Assembly (NCBI GenBank): GCA_015272395.1
Contig: JACYLQ010000047.1
Location: 62,001 to 126,000, forward strand
Direction: 5' to 3'
DNA length: 64,000 bases
DNA from: Calothrix sp. C42_A2020_038
Lineage (GTDB): Bacteria; Cyanobacteriota; Cyanobacteriia; Cyanobacteriales; Nostocaceae
How positions within the stretch are numbered: the stretch's first letter is position 1; every line of letters starts with the position of its first letter. Below the pieces are notes generated by a model. It was not told the origin of the DNA and searched no databases. It saw only the letters and a list, made by a program, of their open reading frames with translations. A program made the position numbers and the translations under genes. Shown one piece after another: positions 44,198-53,854 of the stretch.

Positions 44198-44842
44198 ATG
44201 TTTTCAAGTGTTGTGGAGAGACTTCAGACTTTATCGAGTGCTTTATTGATAACGATTGCTGGGTTGATGGGTAACATAAATTCTGTAGGTGCCCAACAGA
44301 ATATTCCCACCTGCAGACCTCCTAATGCCGGAGAATATCTTCTACTGGTAATCAGCCCTACAACCGATAATCAAAATCAGTTGCGCCGCGTCTTACCTTC
44401 AGAAACTAACACTTCTGTCTGTAGATACCTCAATGACATTGTGACTCGTATAGGTGGGTTTGGTAAAATAGAAGATGCTAATCGCTGGGCAAGATTTGTA
44501 CGCGATTCTGCAGGTCTTTCTGCTATTATCACAACCCGACCTCCAGAACCTACCACTGTTGCTGCTAAACCTGTTTCTAGACCACAACCGTTAGGTCAAG
44601 GTTATGCTGTGTTAGTAGATTACTTTAATAACCCTGAAACTGCAAAACAAGTCCAGCAAGTGGTTGGAGGTGATATTGGCTTTGTTTCTTATGGTCAGCG
44701 TCCCTACTTGCTAGCGGTTTTCACAACTAATTCTAGAGAAGCTCAAAACATATTAAAGACACTGAGCGAACGTGGCTACTATGCTCAAATGGTAGACGCG
44801 CGGAGAGTCTTGCTATTACGTCCAGTTGTCAAATTACAGTAA
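44198..44842 (+). CDS. Secreted protein with two SPOR-like modules
   Basis: 214 residues. Signal peptide: MFSSVVERLQTLSSALLITI then cleavage near VGAQQ. The mature part contains two similar modules, EYLLLVISPTTDNQNQLRRV and, after a Pro-rich linker, GYAVLVDYFNNPETAKQVQQ, each ending in a small strand (ANRWARFVRDSAGLSAIITT and QNILKTLSERGYYAQMVDAR). Beta-alpha-beta repeats of this type resemble SPOR domains that bind denuded peptidoglycan; that reading is tentative. Two cysteines in the first module may form a disulfide. No operon partner. Confidence 0.65.
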   Translation: MFSSVVERLQTLSSALLITIAGLMGNINSVGAQQNIPTCRPPNAGEYLLLVISPTTDNQNQLRRVLPSETNTSVCRYLNDIVTRIGGFGKIEDANRWARFVRDSAGLSAIITTRPPEPTTVAAKPVSRPQPLGQGYAVLVDYFNNPETAKQVQQVVGGDIGFVSYGQRPYLLAVFTTNSREAQNILKTLSERGYYAQMVDARRVLLLRPVVKLQ

Positions 44843-44858
44843 GAATTAGTTCTTTACA

Positions 44859-44922
44859 AGGTGCGATCAGGCTACTAAGTAACCAGCTTCGTTGTTAGAT
44901 TATCGCTTACCTGATCGCACCT
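44859..44922. terminator. Long inverted repeat between convergent genes
   Basis: AGGTGCGATCAGG (44859-44871) and CCTGATCGCACCT (44910-44922) are perfect 13-base arms with a 38-base spacer. It lies between the stop at 44842 (plus) and the stop at 44934 (minus), so it can stop transcription from both sides. The arms contain GCGATC, a near-HIP1 core. Confidence 0.6.
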
Positions 44923-44933
44923 ACCTCCTAACT

Positions 44934-45389
44934 TTAATACGCAGCGTGCGCCAGCCAGGATATAGTGACGCCAAGAGCCGAACCAGCAATAACTTGAAAC
45001 GGTGTGTGTCCAAGTAACTCTTTTAAACGGTCTTCATTAAAATTGGGATGTTCGTGAAACAACTCGTCAATCATTTGATTTAAAATGCGTGCTTGTTTAC
45101 CAGCAGCTTGACGAACACCAGCTGCATCGTACATGACGATAATCGCAAAAACAGTGGCGAGTGCAAACTCTGGAGTTTGCCAACCAACTGTTTGCCCAAC
45201 TCCTGCTGCTAAAGCTGTTACTAAAGCAGAATGTGCGCTGGGCATACCTCCAGTTGTGACTAACACCTGTACATTCAATTTACGATTTTTGACAATTTCG
45301 ATAACTAGTTTAAAAGCTTGAGCAATAAAACAAGCTACTAGGGCAACCAGCAGCACCCGGTTGTTAAAGATGTCGCCTATGTCCTGCAT
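44934..45389 (-). CDS. Divergent PAP2-family (DUF212) membrane phosphatase-like protein
   Basis: 151 residues, four hydrophobic helices. The diagnostic block is TTGGMPSAHSALVTALAAGVG (residues about 45-65), and MYDAAGVRQAAGKQARILNQ follows, then FNEDRLKELLGHTPFQVIAGS. This is the cyanobacterial/plant PAP2-related group. It may act on a lipid or polyprenyl phosphate; no activity is proved. It is third in order after folD and crtE on the minus strand, but 230 bases from crtE. That conserved neighbourhood suggests an isoprenoid link. Confidence 0.88.
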   Translation of the reverse strand: MQDIGDIFNNRVLLVALVACFIAQAFKLVIEIVKNRKLNVQVLVTTGGMPSAHSALVTALAAGVGQTVGWQTPEFALATVFAIIVMYDAAGVRQAAGKQARILNQMIDELFHEHPNFNEDRLKELLGHTPFQVIAGSALGVTISWLAHAAY

Positions 45390-45618
45390 GGTATTTCAGA
45401 TAAGTTACTATATGTTAAACAGTTGGTGGTTTGAAGTAAAGTATTTGATGCAACCAAGTAATCACAGAATAAAACATGTCGTCACAAGTTCCTTGTTATC
45501 TTAGACAGTTAGGATGAAGTATTGAAGGATATAAAATTCATATCGCTGTTTCAACTTCACTAAAACGCTATAGCGACTTCAGTAGTACAGTATTTATGTA
45601 CTTCATCCTAGCTACTTT

Positions 45619-46545
45619 TTAGTGGTTGCGACTAGTGATAAAGTGTGCTAATGCAACTAGTGGTTGTGCTTTTTCACCATAAGGTTGAAGTTCAAGACAT
45701 GCTGCTTTAATTAGTTGGTCAGCCTTTTTGCGCGACTCTTCAATTCCCCAAAGACTTGGATAAGTAACTTTCTTTGCTTTTAAATCTTTACCTGCGGTTT
45801 TGCCCAACTGCTCTTGTGTTGCGGTTATATCTAAAATATCATCGATAATCTGGAACGCGAGTCCAATGTTCTGTGAATACCGCGTCAATCGCTGCACATC
45901 ATCGTTTGAGGCGCCTGCTAGAATACCACCGCAAACTACACAAGCTTCCAAAAGAGCTGCTGTTTTGTGATTATGAATAAAGTTAAGGGTTTCTAGTGTT
46001 GTATTGGTTTTACCCTCAGATTCTAAATCTACAACCTGTCCACCAACTAAACCCGCTGCACCCACCGCGCGTCCGATACGAGAAACCACCTTTAATAAAT
46101 ATTCGGGCGCCACATTATGGGTGTTTTCAACAATGTATTCAAAAGCATAAGCCAGTAAACCATCACCAGCTAAAATAGCAATGTCTTCTCCATAAACTTT
46201 GTGATTTGTCAACTTACCACGTCGATAATCATCATTATCCATCGCTGGTAAATCATCATGAATAAGCGACATCGTATGAACCATTTCCAACGCGCACGCG
46301 GTTGGCATCGCCATTTCAACTGTGCCACCAACCATTTCACAGGTAGCAATACACAGAATTGGACGCAACCGTTTGCCTCCAGCTAAAAGAGAATACCGCA
46401 TCGCTTCATAAATTTTTTCTGGATACTGCATCGGAAGCGATTTATCCAGGGCAACTTCACAAAGCTGCTGCCGTGCTTTCAGGTATTGCTTGAGATCAAA
46501 TTTGGTTTCGGGTTGGGTCGTTTGAATGTTATCGGCTGCTACCAT
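45619..46545 (-). CDS. crtE: Geranylgeranyl diphosphate synthase
   Basis: Makes GGPP, the C20 precursor of carotenoids, chlorophyll phytol tail and quinones. 308 residues. First aspartate-rich motif [20 protein letters not shown] (about 92-110) with DDLPAMD, second aspartate motif [12 protein letters not shown], and the GGKRLRP substrate block, all typical. Two motifs with a four-residue insertion in the first mark the short-chain type II enzyme of plants and cyanobacteria. folD lies upstream (46755) on the same strand with a MITE-like repeat between, and the PAP2 gene downstream. Confidence 0.95.
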   Translation of the reverse strand: MVAADNIQTTQPETKFDLKQYLKARQQLCEVALDKSLPMQYPEKIYEAMRYSLLAGGKRLRPILCIATCEMVGGTVEMAMPTACALEMVHTMSLIHDDLPAMDNDDYRRGKLTNHKVYGEDIAILAGDGLLAYAFEYIVENTHNVAPEYLLKVVSRIGRAVGAAGLVGGQVVDLESEGKTNTTLETLNFIHNHKTAALLEACVVCGGILAGASNDDVQRLTRYSQNIGLAFQIIDDILDITATQEQLGKTAGKDLKAKKVTYPSLWGIEESRKKADQLIKAACLELQPYGEKAQPLVALAHFITSRNH

Positions 46546-46593
46546 GCTAAGTATCCTTGAGCTTCTGTCATATAAGTTACAATTTTAAAGGAG

Positions 46594-46698
46594 TAACACC
46601 ATTTTGGATTTTGGATTTTAGATTTTGGATTTGAAAATGCTTACACAGTAATACTTTCCAAAATCCATCTGTCGCATGTATTTTTCAAATTGGTGTAA
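46594..46698 (+). repeat. MITE-like dispersed repeat, copy B
   Basis: 105 bases. Termini TAACACCA and TGGTGTAA are near-inverted. The inner stem is AGATTTTGGA / TCCAAAATCC. About 65 core bases match the reverse complement of 14173-14262 with about three changes; this copy has two extra GGATTTT-like heptads at its left. It is inserted between folD and crtE and separates what are usually close genes. No coding capacity. Confidence 0.75.
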
Positions 46699-46754
46699 GT
46701 TGATAAATTTTGGATTTATGATTATTGACTGCTCCTGAATCACAAACCTGGAAT

Positions 46755-47627
46755 CTAAAATTTTTTGAGATAGCTTGAGAAAGTATTTTGTAGTAACATC
46801 GCAACTGTGACTGCGCCGACACCTCCAGGAACAGGAGTGATATACTCTGCCACTTTCGATGCCGACTCAAAATGGACATCGCCAATTAAGCGGCTATTGC
46901 CATTTTGATCAACAACGCGATTTATCCCCACATCTACCACAATCGCGCCCGGTTTCACCATATCGCCAGTAATAAGTTCCGAACGCCCAACGGCAGCAAT
47001 CAGAATATCTGCTGTTTTGGTAATAGATGCTATGTTGTGAGAACGGGAATGGGCCACCGTGACAGTCGCATTAGCTTCGAGCAACATCAAAGCTAAAGGT
47101 TTTCCAACTAATATGCTGCGCCCCAAAACCACCGCTTGTTTACCTTGCACCTGAATTTTATATTCTTCTAAAAGTCGCATTACACCAGCAGGAGTACAAG
47201 AACGTAAACCTTCTTCTCCCCGCACTAATTTTCCCATATTTACAGGATGTAAACCATCAGCATCTTTATCTGGTGCAATTTGGTTTAGAAGTTTTACAGA
47301 GTCTAAATGTTCGGGTAAAGGTAATTGCACCAAAATTCCATCGACTCGTTCATCTTGGTTTAGTGCTGCTATGGTATCTTCAATCTCGGCAGAGCTTGTT
47401 TGCGTGGGAAAATGTCTGCCAAACGATGCAATCCCCACTTTTTCACAAGCACGTTCTTTATTACGTACATACGCAACAGAACCAGGGTTATCACCTACCA
47501 TTAGGACAGCTAGACCAGGAGGCCGCCCAACTTTGGGTTGCAATTCTTGAATTTGTGTGGTTAGTTGATGTTGAATTTTTGTGCTTAGTGCTTTGCCGTC
47601 AAGGATTTTCGCAGTTTGTATTTCCAT
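46755..47627 (-). CDS. folD: Methylenetetrahydrofolate dehydrogenase / cyclohydrolase
   Basis: Bifunctional enzyme interconverting 5,10-methylene-THF and 10-formyl-THF with NADP. 290 residues, usual length. [22 protein letters not shown] (Tyr and Lys active-site region near residues 47-59), [31 protein letters not shown], and the NADP-site [17 protein letters not shown], ending [16 protein letters not shown], are all present. Start at the first ATG. Adjacent to crtE on the same strand, as in many cyanobacteria, here with a repeat between. Confidence 0.96.
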   Translation of the reverse strand: MEIQTAKILDGKALSTKIQHQLTTQIQELQPKVGRPPGLAVLMVGDNPGSVAYVRNKERACEKVGIASFGRHFPTQTSSAEIEDTIAALNQDERVDGILVQLPLPEHLDSVKLLNQIAPDKDADGLHPVNMGKLVRGEEGLRSCTPAGVMRLLEEYKIQVQGKQAVVLGRSILVGKPLALMLLEANATVTVAHSRSHNIASITKTADILIAAVGRSELITGDMVKPGAIVVDVGINRVVDQNGNSRLIGDVHFESASKVAEYITPVPGGVGAVTVAMLLQNTFSSYLKKF

Positions 47628-47720
47628 TAGGAGTTGGGTAATAAGGGCTAGCCCTTATTTTCTCAGATTCGTTGTTTAAGTAGAGAGTATCTAGAAAGTA
47701 TATTTTTTAGGATAAAAAGC

Positions 47721-48185
47721 ATGGTATTAATGGGAACTCAGTTGATTAAAATGGCGACAACACAGATACTGATACAAAACTTTCTTCTGTTTTGGGGTGC
47801 CATGACACAAGCACATTTGTTTAAACAACCAATCTCAGTATTTCCTAAAGCTATGGCTCTGGCTATCTTTGCTGGTTTGACAAGCTGCTCAAATTTGAGC
47901 TTTTCGAGTATGAATGCGATTGGCGCCAATATTACACCAATTAAACAACTAACACCGCAACAGAAAAATGCCACAGTTTATATCCAAGGAAAAGTTGAAA
48001 AACATATACCGCTTTTAGATAAGCAGGCATACCAGTTAAATGATTCGACAGGCTCAATTATTGTTTTGACGAATCAAAAGGGGTTGAGTGTCGGTTCACA
48101 AGCTGTTTTCAAAGGTCAAATTCGCTACAAAAGCATTCCTCTTGCTGGACAAGAACAAGGTGAAGTGTATATTGAAGAAAAGTAA
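47721..48185 (+). CDS. Possible lipoprotein of unknown function
   Basis: 154 residues from the first ATG, but the ATG at 47802 (MTQAHLFKQP) gives a more credible signal: a basic-to-hydrophobic stretch PKAMALAIFAGLTSC that ends in a lipobox-like L-T-S-C, so the protein may be a lipoprotein of about 127 residues. The mature part (TVYIQGKVEKHIPLLDKQAY to GSIIVLTNQKGLSVGSQAVFK) looks like a small OB-like beta-barrel. Function unknown. It precedes a Nudix gene by 33 bases in the same direction. Confidence 0.6.
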   Translation: MVLMGTQLIKMATTQILIQNFLLFWGAMTQAHLFKQPISVFPKAMALAIFAGLTSCSNLSFSSMNAIGANITPIKQLTPQQKNATVYIQGKVEKHIPLLDKQAYQLNDSTGSIIVLTNQKGLSVGSQAVFKGQIRYKSIPLAGQEQGEVYIEEK

Positions 48186-48218
48186 TAATTTACACTTAAT
48201 TAGGATTAGTAAAGATTT

Positions 48219-48665
48219 ATGAATAACCAGCCAACACAGGCTGCTATTGCAATTCTCTACCGAGATAATAAGTTTCTCATGCAATTGCGCGATAATATAC
48301 CCACAATTCGTTACCCTGGATATTGGGCTTTGTTTGGTGGGCATATCGAGCTAGGAGAAACTCCCGAAGTCGCAGTTCAACGCGAAATTTTAGAAGAAAT
48401 TGGCTACAAATTACCTTCTAGCTTTGCTTTCTTCGGTTCCTACCCCGATGAAAGAGTAATACGTTACGTTTTCCACGCACCTCTTTTAGTTGAGTTTGAC
48501 CAACTAGTTTTAAATGAAGGTTGGGATATGGGTTTGCTGTCAAAACAAGAAATTCTACGAGGAAGCTGCTATTCTGACAATGCCAGAGAAGAACGACTAC
48601 TAGCACCTGTGCATCAACAGATTTTGCAAGATTTCATGAATCAGATTGAAATCAAAACCAAATGA
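48219..48665 (+). CDS. Nudix hydrolase
   Basis: 148 residues. Nudix box G-x5-E-x7-R-E-x-x-E-E-x-G at about residues 38-60 (GGHIELGETPEVAVQREILE is the first part), coordinating Mg and hydrolysing an X-linked nucleoside diphosphate. The ALFGGH before it and LVEFDQLVLNEGWDMGLLS after it suggest an 8-oxo-dGTP or ADP-ribose-like class, but substrate is not decidable. Start ATG at 48219 preceded by AGGATT. 33 bases downstream of a small exported protein, so they may share a transcript. Confidence 0.85.
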   Translation: MNNQPTQAAIAILYRDNKFLMQLRDNIPTIRYPGYWALFGGHIELGETPEVAVQREILEEIGYKLPSSFAFFGSYPDERVIRYVFHAPLLVEFDQLVLNEGWDMGLLSKQEILRGSCYSDNAREERLLAPVHQQILQDFMNQIEIKTK

Positions 48666-48902
48666 GTCCTAAGCTTTAGGGAGCCACCCTATTATAGTGT
48701 TTCTTGCGTTTGTAGCGGATGGTGTTGCTGAGTTCTGAGTGAAAAGTTATAAGCTAGTAGTGAAAATGCATAGAGTCATGAATTCGTATTTGGTTTGTAA
48801 TAATTATTTATATTTAATCAATATTCAGCTAAAATTCTAACCAAATATTCATTTTACGCTCATGACTCAGCGCTCAGTACTCATCACTCATTACTTACAT
48901 TA
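48666..48902. other. Gene-free stretch
   Basis: 237 bases of A/T-rich sequence. A group of TCATCACTCATTACT-like direct repeats lies at about 48858-48897 just before the transporter gene. No gene or terminator-like hairpin is evident. Confidence 0.4.
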
Positions 48903-50024
48903 ATGATGCAAGTCAACAAATTTCCTCGCTGGTTAACAATTGGAATTGCTTTTCCCCTAACTATTTTAAACGGCTGGGTATTGTTACAAGTAATTAAGTA
49001 TTTTCAACCACTTGTTAATATCTTTATTACCGCCATTCTACTAGCATTTATCCTCGACTATCCGATCGAATTTTTTCAACGTCAAGGAATTAGGCGTAAG
49101 TTGGCAATTGCAGGCGCCTTATTACTGACTGTAGTATTGGGTGTAGGATTGGCTCTGACTCTTGTACCTTTGATTCTAGAGCAAATTTACGAACTAGCAA
49201 ATGTTCTACCCACATGGATTGATTCAGGTGTCGAGCAATTACAAGCGTTTCAAGATTGGGCACTTCAACAACAGCACTTACCTATTAATGTTAGTAATAT
49301 AGTGTCCCAAGCCCTTGATCGGCTTTCAAGTCAATTACAAACATTTACAGGGCGAATACTTAGTATTGCTGTAGATACAATCGGTACTATATTCAATGTA
49401 GTACTAACAGTAGTATTAACTATTTATATGGTATTAAATGGTGACCAACTTTGGGATGGTGTTTTTCAATGGTTCCCACGTCATATCAGCACCCAAGTTC
49501 GTCAATTGTTGCGTGAAGATTTCCAAAACTACTTTCTCGGTCAAGCTGTTTTAGGCGCCATTCTTTCAGTCTCACTAATACTTGCATTTGTACTACTACA
49601 AGTCCCCTTAGCTTTGTTATTCGGTGTCACAATTGGTATATTTTCACTATTTCCCTTCGGAACTACAATCGGTATTATTATAGTTTCTTTATTAGTAGGG
49701 TTACAAAACTTCTGGTTAGGTGTAGAAATATTTGCTGTATCTGTAGGACTTGACCAAATTAATTCCAATATTGTTGCACCTCGTTTACTTGGCAACTTAA
49801 CAGGTTTAAACCCAGTTTGGGTTGTAATTTCTTTATTAATTGGCGCCAAACTGGGCGGAGTTATTGGAGTGTTAGTAGCCATACCAATAGCTAGTTTCAT
49901 CAAAGATATTGCTGATAGCTGGCGTACTGGAACATTCAAAAGCCAAGCGTCAGAAATTGTTGACAAAAAACTTGAAAATACAATCAACCTTGAGGAAAAC
50001 CCAGATGTAAGTATTGGAAGATAA
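48903..50024 (+). CDS. AI-2E family transporter (TqsA/PerM-like)
   Basis: 373 residues, about eight transmembrane helices. LVPLILEQIYELANVLPTWI and the central amphipathic region with the VDTIGTIFNVVLTVVLTIYM helix are typical, as is LLFGVTIGIFSLFPFGTTIG near 245-265 and the final LLIGAKLGGVIGVLVAIPIA. These are putative exporters or uptake carriers of small molecules; the autoinducer-2 function of TqsA does not generalise. First ATG of two adjacent (MMQ) used. Confidence 0.88.
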   Translation: MMQVNKFPRWLTIGIAFPLTILNGWVLLQVIKYFQPLVNIFITAILLAFILDYPIEFFQRQGIRRKLAIAGALLLTVVLGVGLALTLVPLILEQIYELANVLPTWIDSGVEQLQAFQDWALQQQHLPINVSNIVSQALDRLSSQLQTFTGRILSIAVDTIGTIFNVVLTVVLTIYMVLNGDQLWDGVFQWFPRHISTQVRQLLREDFQNYFLGQAVLGAILSVSLILAFVLLQVPLALLFGVTIGIFSLFPFGTTIGIIIVSLLVGLQNFWLGVEIFAVSVGLDQINSNIVAPRLLGNLTGLNPVWVVISLLIGAKLGGVIGVLVAIPIASFIKDIADSWRTGTFKSQASEIVDKKLENTINLEENPDVSIGR

Positions 50025-50057
50025 TAGGACAATTAGATATTGTTCATTAAAGTGGGT

Positions 50058-51320
50058 ATGCTAAAGCGCCTCTTTCTAAAAAATTGGAAAAGTTTTCGTT
50101 ACGCAGAACTACCGCTATACCCACTCACGGTTTTAATAGGTACAAATGCTAGCGGAAAATCTAACCTTGTCGAAGCATTTGAGTTTCTAAGACGTACCGT
50201 TGATGGATATGAAATTGAAGCTGCACTAGCAGGAGATAAAATTTTACCTCCTATCCGTGGTGGTATTAGCTGGGCAGCTCTAAAACCAGAACCAGAATTT
50301 ACACTCAAAGCACTTGTAAATGGTGAAGGTGAACAAGTAGATTATTTATATGGTATCACTGTAGAAACAAAACCTGATGCTGAAATACTCGAAGAAAAAA
50401 TTACTTGTCGTGAGTATCAGCGTGATAAAAAAACGATGATTTTTGAACGCGATTTTGTTACCAGTTATATTGACTCTAAGAACGAGCGCGAAAATATACT
50501 CAAAATTTCCACACACTACAAAAATGCACGCTGGACGCTTCCTAATAACTATAAATCAATTCTGACTTACTTTAAGAATACCTATGTTCTTGATAACATT
50601 CCTGAAGTCAATCATGTCATTAGTAACTTAGAAAAAATTTATGTCTTTAACCCAATTCCTGCTAAGATGCGAAACTTCTCACGTCTTTCTAAGTTTCTAG
50701 ACAGCGATGCATCAAATCTTGCTGGAGTCATTGCAGGGTTATCCTCGCGCAAACAAAATGAAGTTGAAGACACACTTTCTGAATATGCGCGCAGTTTACC
50801 AGCAGGGAATATTTTAAAAGTATGGGCAGAACGTGTTGGTCGATATGCCAATGATGCAATGTTATACTGCGAAGAAGAATGGACAAATGGACAAATTCAA
50901 GAAATTGACGCGCGCAGCATGTCTGATGGAACTTTAAGATTTATTGCCATCATGACTGCCTTATTAACAATACCCGAACATAGCCAGTTAATTATCGAAG
51001 ATGTCGATAATGGGTTACATCCCTCACGCGCGGAATTACTAGCAAGAATGCTACACGAAATAGGCAGAAAACGCGAAATAGATATTTTAGTTACAACTCA
51101 TAACCCTGCTCTACTCGATGCATTTGGAGGTGATATAGTCCCTTCAGTAGTGGTAGTTCATCGTGACACTGCAACGGGAGAGAGTAAACTAACCAGATTA
51201 AAAGACATTGAAAATTTGCCTAAACTAATGGTTTCAGGTGCCTTGGGTCAGTTAACCACAGAAGGTGCTATAGAAAAAAGCCTCGCGCAAGAAAAAGTTG
51301 ACACCAAAAATAAGTCGTAG
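50058..51320 (+). CDS. RecF/SMC-like AAA ATPase (stand-alone)
   Basis: About 420 residues from the ATG at 50058 (MLKRLFLKNWKSFRY). P-loop in LIGTNASGKSNLVEAFEFL (about residue 30), a long helical middle with the GGI-SWAALKPEPEF block, and a C-terminal ABC-type half with SDGTLRFIAIMTALL, QLIIEDVDNGLHPSRAELLA (Walker B-like) and TTHNPALLDAF. It is similar to the OLD/RecF-like ATPases (AAA_21 type) found in abortive-infection and DNA-repair systems, but no TOPRIM or other effector gene follows. Solitary; function unknown. Confidence 0.8.
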   Translation: MLKRLFLKNWKSFRYAELPLYPLTVLIGTNASGKSNLVEAFEFLRRTVDGYEIEAALAGDKILPPIRGGISWAALKPEPEFTLKALVNGEGEQVDYLYGITVETKPDAEILEEKITCREYQRDKKTMIFERDFVTSYIDSKNERENILKISTHYKNARWTLPNNYKSILTYFKNTYVLDNIPEVNHVISNLEKIYVFNPIPAKMRNFSRLSKFLDSDASNLAGVIAGLSSRKQNEVEDTLSEYARSLPAGNILKVWAERVGRYANDAMLYCEEEWTNGQIQEIDARSMSDGTLRFIAIMTALLTIPEHSQLIIEDVDNGLHPSRAELLARMLHEIGRKREIDILVTTHNPALLDAFGGDIVPSVVVVHRDTATGESKLTRLKDIENLPKLMVSGALGQLTTEGAIEKSLAQEKVDTKNKS

Positions 51321-51624
51321 CTTGAACTCATTGTCTGTGCAGTTAAACCCTTGATTTTACCACAGAGATACAGAGTACACAGAGGAGGAATTTAAACCTC
51401 TCGCCCAACCCGCTTTATAATAGAAAAAATTCCGTAATATTCTTTAGAAGCCCCTATGAGCCACCAGTCGCCTCAAGTCAGCGAAGCCGCCCACGACGCT
51501 GGCTCGTCTGTGGTAAATAAAAATACATGATTGCACAGCCAGAGATGTCTGTTCCACAAGATTTTTCATACTTCCTACAGGCAAGGTAAACTTATGAAAT
51601 TGAATAAGTGCTAAACATAATCCT
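51321..51624. other. glyS upstream region
   Basis: 304 bases. It includes an ACAGAGATACAGAGTACACA-type simple repeat (near 51362-51381) of the kind common in cyanobacterial spacers. A 24-codon ORF at 51456-51530 (MSHQSPQVSEAAHDAG...) has no support and I do not call it a gene. Otherwise nothing. Confidence 0.45.
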
Positions 51625-53772
51625 ATGCCTAGTTTTTTATTAGAAGTTGGTACAGAGGAACTACCAGCAAGTTTTGTAAGCAGTGCGATGAAGCAGTGGG
51701 AACAGCGTATCCCAAAAACTCTTGATGAAAATAGTTTAGCCTGCGAGACAGTAAAGATATATGGAACTCCCCGACGGTTAGCGGTGTTGATAACGGGTTT
51801 ACCTGCACAGCAACCTGATAGAGAGGAAGAGGTAAAAGGACCACCTGCGAAAAGTGCTTTTAAAGAAGATGGTACACCCACACCTGCTGCGGTAGGGTTT
51901 GCAAAAAAGCAAGGAGTGGAAATATCCGCTTTTGAAGTGCGTCCCACTGATAAAGGTGATTTTATTTTTGTCACAAAAAATATTCCTGGTCGTCCAGTCG
52001 CAGAGATATTGACCGAACTTGTCCCGCAATGGATTTTTAGTTTAGAAGGTAAACGGTTGATGCGCTGGGGTGATGGAGACGCACGCTTTTCCAGGCCTAT
52101 TCGCTGGTTGGTAACACTATTAGATGATGCGGTGTTACCGATGGAATTGGATAATGGTTCTGATCAAGTTATCAGTAACCGAACTTCACGGGGACATCGA
52201 GTGTTGCACCCTGAAGATGTCAGTATTGCCCATGCGAATGATTATGTCGCGACTTTGCGGACAGCGTATGTTGTCGTTGATGCTGCTGAACGTGCTAGTA
52301 CCATTCAAGAACAAGTGTATGCTGCTGCTAGTAGCAAAAACGGCGCCACAGAAATATATCCTGACTTGTTAGAGGAAGTTATAAATTTAGTCGAGTATCC
52401 TTCGGCAGTAGTTGGTAATTTTGAACCAGAGTTTTTGGAGTTACCTACCGAAGTCATTACAACGGTAATGGTAACGCACCAGCGTTATTTCCCTATTTTT
52501 ACAGGGGAAGACAAGAAAGAGTTACTGTCCAACTTTATTACTGTATCGAATGGCGACCCCAAGAAATCGGATATTATTGCGCTCGGTAATGCACGAGTCA
52601 TCCGCGCGCGTCTTGCTGACGGTCGTTACTTCTACGATAAAGACATTGAGAAAAAGTTAGAAAGCTTTTTGCCAAATTTAGAAACAGTTACTTTCCAAGA
52701 AGACTTGGGGTCAGTAAGACGGAAGGTAGATAGAATTTGTCAAGCTGCTAAGTATATTTCAACACAGCTCAATTTATCAGAAAAAGATAGTCAAAACGTC
52801 CAAAGAGCCGCATTGCTTTGTAAAGCAGACTTAGTTAGCCAGATGGTCTACGAGTTTCCCGAACTCCAAGGTATAATGGGTGAAAAATACGCTGCCGTAT
52901 CTGGAGAGAACAAAGCGGTATCGAAAGCAATTTTTGAACATTATTTACCACGTAATGCCGATGATATACTACCCCAAACCTTAACAGGACAAGTAGTTGG
53001 TTTAGCTGACCGACTTGATACTTTAGTAAGTATTTTTGGTTTGGGAATGATTCCCACAGGTTCATCTGACCCATTTGCATTGCGACGCGCGGCAAATGCG
53101 ATAGTCAACATCACTTGGGCAGGAAATTTACAAATAAATTTGCAGCAACTACTCGAACAAGTAGTAAATGATTTTGCTGTTGCGTATAACAAAGATGCAG
53201 CACAGTTAATTCCTGTTTTGAAAGATTTCTTCTTGCAACGGGTAAGGACGTTACTTCAAGAGGAAAAACAAATTGACTACGACTTAGTAAATGCCGTGTT
53301 GGGAGAAGACCCAGAGTATACTGAAAGAGCATTACAAGATTTACTCGATGTCAGAAACCGTGCGACATTCCTACAGCAGATTCGTAACGACGGTAGGTTA
53401 AGCAAAATTTATGAAACCGTTAACCGTTCTACGCGGTTAGCTGCCCAAGGTGACTTGGACTTTCAACAGCTAAATCCAGTGAAACTTATAAATAAAGACT
53501 TGTTCCAGAAACCATCCGAAGAAGCATTTTATGACGCTCTCTCTGATTTACTACCGCAAACTCAAGCAGCACAAAAATCACGTGACTATGAGAAGTTTGT
53601 AGCAGCATTACAACAAATTACGCCGACGGTGAGTACCTTTTTTGACGGACCTGAAAGTGTATTAGTGATGGACTCAAACCCAGAAATCAAGCGTAACAGG
53701 CTATATACACTTGGTTTGTTGCGAAATCATGCACGTGTTTTAGCGGACTTTGGATGTATCGTGAAAACTTAG
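51625..53772 (+). CDS. glyS: Glycyl-tRNA synthetase beta subunit
   Basis: Beta chain of the alpha2beta2 glycyl-tRNA synthetase. 715 residues, normal length. Start [18 protein letters not shown] is diagnostic. Internal blocks include [43 protein letters not shown] and [20 protein letters not shown]-like ([20 protein letters not shown]) with [11 protein letters not shown], and the anticodon-binding domain with the [18 protein letters not shown] segment near the end. The alpha subunit gene is not in the window. murD follows 82 bases later in the same direction. Confidence 0.96.
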   Translation: MPSFLLEVGTEELPASFVSSAMKQWEQRIPKTLDENSLACETVKIYGTPRRLAVLITGLPAQQPDREEEVKGPPAKSAFKEDGTPTPAAVGFAKKQGVEISAFEVRPTDKGDFIFVTKNIPGRPVAEILTELVPQWIFSLEGKRLMRWGDGDARFSRPIRWLVTLLDDAVLPMELDNGSDQVISNRTSRGHRVLHPEDVSIAHANDYVATLRTAYVVVDAAERASTIQEQVYAAASSKNGATEIYPDLLEEVINLVEYPSAVVGNFEPEFLELPTEVITTVMVTHQRYFPIFTGEDKKELLSNFITVSNGDPKKSDIIALGNARVIRARLADGRYFYDKDIEKKLESFLPNLETVTFQEDLGSVRRKVDRICQAAKYISTQLNLSEKDSQNVQRAALLCKADLVSQMVYEFPELQGIMGEKYAAVSGENKAVSKAIFEHYLPRNADDILPQTLTGQVVGLADRLDTLVSIFGLGMIPTGSSDPFALRRAANAIVNITWAGNLQINLQQLLEQVVNDFAVAYNKDAAQLIPVLKDFFLQRVRTLLQEEKQIDYDLVNAVLGEDPEYTERALQDLLDVRNRATFLQQIRNDGRLSKIYETVNRSTRLAAQGDLDFQQLNPVKLINKDLFQKPSEEAFYDALSDLLPQTQAAQKSRDYEKFVAALQQITPTVSTFFDGPESVLVMDSNPEIKRNRLYTLGLLRNHARVLADFGCIVKT

Positions 53773-53854
53773 TGGAAAATGTAAAAAAAAACTGTGCGGA
53801 TGTAACAAATTAACGCTACTATAAAAAAGCTTAACCAGGGAACTAATACAGTCT

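Noticed and set aside
51456-51530. 24-codon ORF just upstream of glyS
   Set aside because: No ribosome-binding site, no family pattern, and not near enough to the glyS start to act as a clear leader peptide.
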